NCBI GenBank assembly: GCA_043228905.1
Contig: JBHGNT010000054.1
Location: forward strand, 1-64,000
From: Azolla caroliniana
Lineage: Eukaryota; Polypodiophyta
Direction: 5' to 3'
Length of the DNA stretch: 64,000 nucleotides
The notes beneath the pieces are model-generated. The model had not been told where the DNA came from. It was given only the letters and a program-made list of their open reading frames with translations, and did no database searches. Below, piece by piece: positions 62,612-64,000 of this stretch. Every line of letters starts with the position of its first letter. Position 1 is the first letter of the stretch. The position numbers and the translations under genes are program-made.

Positions 62612-64000
62612 GATATCGGATTTTGGTGTTTAAACATGCAAATCGAAGGTAACGAAACTAGCCATGATATCGAATTAAAAAATCAAGATTTTGCAACTCA
62701 GGTCGAGAGACATGAAGAAAAAAGCAATTTTGAGGAAGGCGTAGACAAGAGCGCCTCACTGACTGAAAATATTCCTAGATGGCTTGTGTGATATCGGATT
62801 TTGGTGTTTAAACATGCGAATCGAAGGTAACGAATATAGCCATGATATAGAATTGAAAAATCAAGATTTAAAAACTCAGGTCGAGAGACATAAAGAAAAA
62901 AGCAATTTTGAGGAAGGCGTAGACAAGAGCGCCTCACTGACTGAAAATGTTCCTAGATGGCTTGTGTGATATCGGATTTTGGTGTTTAAACCTGCGAATC
63001 GAAGGTAACGAATATAGCCATGATATGGAATTGAAAAATCAAGATTTAAAAACTCAGGTCCAGAGACATGAAGTAAAAAGCAAATTTAAGGAAGCCGTCG
63101 ACAAGAGCGCCTCACTGACTAAAAATGTTCATAGATGGCTCGTGTGATATCGGGTTTTGGTGTTTAAACATGCGAATTGAAGGTAACGAATATAGTCATG
63201 ATATGGAATTGAAAAATCAAGATTTAAAAACTCAGGTCGAGAGACATAAAGTAAAAAGGAAATTTAAGGAAGGCGTCGACAAGAGCGCCTCAATGGATGA
63301 AAAGGTTCATAGATTCCTCGTGTGATATCGGATTTTGGTGTTTAAACATGCGAATCGAAGGTAACGAATCTAGCCATGATATGGAATTAAAAAATCAAGA
63401 TTTTGAAACTCAAGTCAAGATACATGACGAAAACAGCAATTTTGAGGAAGGCGTAGACAAAAGCGCCTCACTGACTGAATATGTTCATAGATTCCTCGTG
63501 TGATATCGGATTTTGGTGTTTAAACATGCGAATCCAAGGTATCGAATCTAGCCATGATATGGAATTAAAAAATCAAAATTTTGAAACTCAAGCCAAGATA
63601 CATGACGAAAACAAGAATTTTGAGGAAGGCGTAGACAAGAGCGCCTCACTGAGTAAAAATGTTCATAGATGGCTCGTGTGATATCGGATTTTGGTGTTTA
63701 AACATGTGAATCGAAGGTAACGAATATAGCAATGATATGGAATTAAAAAATAAACATTTTGATACTCATATCGAGAGACATGAAGAAAAAAGCAATTTTG
63801 AGGAAGGCGTAGACAAGAGCGCATCAATGAATGAAAATGTTCATAGATGGCTCGTGTGATATCGAATTTTGGTGTTTAAACATGCAAATCGAAGGTAACG
63901 AAACTAGCCATGATATCGAATTAAAAAATCAAGATTTTGCAACTCAGGTCGAGAGACATGAAGAGAAAAGCAATTTTGAGGAAGGCGTAGACAAGAGCGC
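62612..64000 (+). repeat. 19-monomer duplication at 3382 bp offset, downstream copy (runs off window)
   Basis: Matches 59230-60618 at every rare variant I compared and is still in register at the last base of the window, so its true length is unknown. It includes the CAAGATACATGACG module at ~63.32-63.86 kb. Confidence 0.9.

Larger units (their letters stand above)
1..64000 (+). repeat. Satellite DNA array, ~178 bp monomer, ~360 head-to-tail copies
   Basis: The same ~178 bp unit recurs without interruption across the entire window, always in the same orientation. Landmarks recur at 178 bp steps: GATATC, then GTTTAAAC, then a variable A-rich middle, then GTAGACAAGAGCG or GTCGACAAGAGCG, then ATGTTCATAGATG. 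Stepping from landmark to landmark gives about 360 intervals, nearly all 178 bp. Roughly thirty are 179 bp, two are 177 bp, and a few carry larger deletions. No inversion, transposon insertion or unique spacer was seen. A representative unit is about 37% G+C with A 68, T 44, G 43, C 23. Unit length, homogeneity and higher-order structure fit a centromeric or pericentromeric satellite. That role is inference, since nothing in the bases proves kinetochore binding. I do not recognise the family or the species. Confidence 0.98.

Noticed and set aside
2423-62937. Minus-strand open reading frames of 60-92 codons
   Set aside because: They occur only where a monomer variant happens to lack a minus-strand stop, and they repeat with the same duplications. 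They are antisense shadows of the satellite.
62-63681. Hundreds of plus-strand 61-68 codon open reading frames with similar predicted peptides
   Set aside because: They recur with the satellite period, shift one frame per monomer, overlap each other by about 23 bp and drift with the DNA variants. The similarity of the peptides follows from DNA homogenisation, and there is no sign of coding constraint or of any known domain.
83-63864. CENP-B box
   Set aside because: I looked for a TTCG...A..CGGG-like 17-mer and found none in the unit. TTCG occurs only in unrelated contexts, so no CENP-B box is claimed.
1-64000. CRISPR array
   Set aside because: The period is 178 bp with the whole unit repeated and no unique spacers. 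There are no cas-like genes. This is satellite DNA, not short repeats alternating with unique spacers.
1-64000. Tandem gene family or repeat-protein gene (a long gene built of repeats)
   Set aside because: 178 is not divisible by three and a TGA stop precedes nearly every GATATC, so no frame stays open across units. No splice-like structure joins them in frame in any regular way.
1-64000. Transposon or retrotransposon insertion within the array
   Set aside because: Scanning by landmark spacing leaves no stretch unexplained by the monomer. There are no terminal repeats, target-site duplications or polymerase or integrase motifs.
1-64000. Inverted segment within the array
   Set aside because: GATATC to GTTTAAAC order and the plus-strand purine bias are constant throughout, so no inversion is present in this window.
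1-64000. rRNA spacer, tRNA cluster or telomeric repeat
   Set aside because: No rRNA or tRNA-like stretches and no telomere-type short G-rich repeats were seen. All sequence belongs to the 178 bp unit.
1-64000. Identity with the Arabidopsis 178 bp centromere repeat or primate alpha satellite
   Set aside because: The length is similar, but the sequence does not match either family as I remember them. A database search would settle it.

Overview
The whole 64 kb window is one uninterrupted, head-to-tail satellite DNA array. I see no gene, RNA gene, transposon or unique sequence in it. About 360 monomers of a ~178 bp unit run in a single orientation from the first base to the last. In a representative monomer I counted 68 A, 44 T, 43 G and 23 C, so it is about 37% G+C with a purine-rich plus strand. 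Each monomer carries a GATATC (EcoRV) palindrome followed about 13 bp later by a GTTTAAAC (PmeI) palindrome, and both are kept in nearly every copy. The many 60-68 codon reading frames are by-products of the repeat. Each starts about 23 bp before the previous one stops and shifts one frame per monomer, because 178 is not a multiple of three.

Organism: a eukaryote with large homogenised satellite arrays, almost certainly from a long-read assembly. Unit length and higher-order structure fit a centromeric or pericentromeric satellite, but I cannot name the species. The sequence does not resemble the Arabidopsis 178 bp centromere repeat or primate alpha satellite as I remember them. The lack of CpG depletion (8 CpG per monomer against about 5.6 expected) says either that decay is weak or that homogenisation is fast.

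Layout (monomers phased on GATATC). (1) 1-11.6 kb: mixed monomer types, almost exactly 178 bp each, one 60 bp deletion, a 7-monomer (1246 bp) tandem duplication at ~2.0-4.7 kb, and several dispersed repeats. (2) ~11.8-16.2 kb: 7-monomer higher-order repeats (1246-1248 bp). (3) ~16.2-22.1 kb: mixed, including one 21 bp deletion monomer. (4) ~22.1-36.5 kb: a large higher-order repeat whose 13-monomer (2315 bp) core occurs four times, separated by spacers of 1017, 839 and 1195 bp and followed by one of 1373 bp; these sizes differ by whole monomers. A 127 bp deletion monomer marks the start of each spacer. (5) ~35.0-44.0 kb: a 4761 bp tandem duplication. (6) ~44.0-51.6 kb: a rearranged distant copy of ~13.6-22.4 kb, about 29-30 kb away, with conversion-like patches. 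(7) ~51.6-64 kb: further duplications at offsets of 1959, 2137 and 3382 bp, the last running off the window end.

The main interest is therefore structural: a readable record of nested amplification, deletion and conversion events in a satellite array. I found no evidence for a protein-coding or defence-type system.
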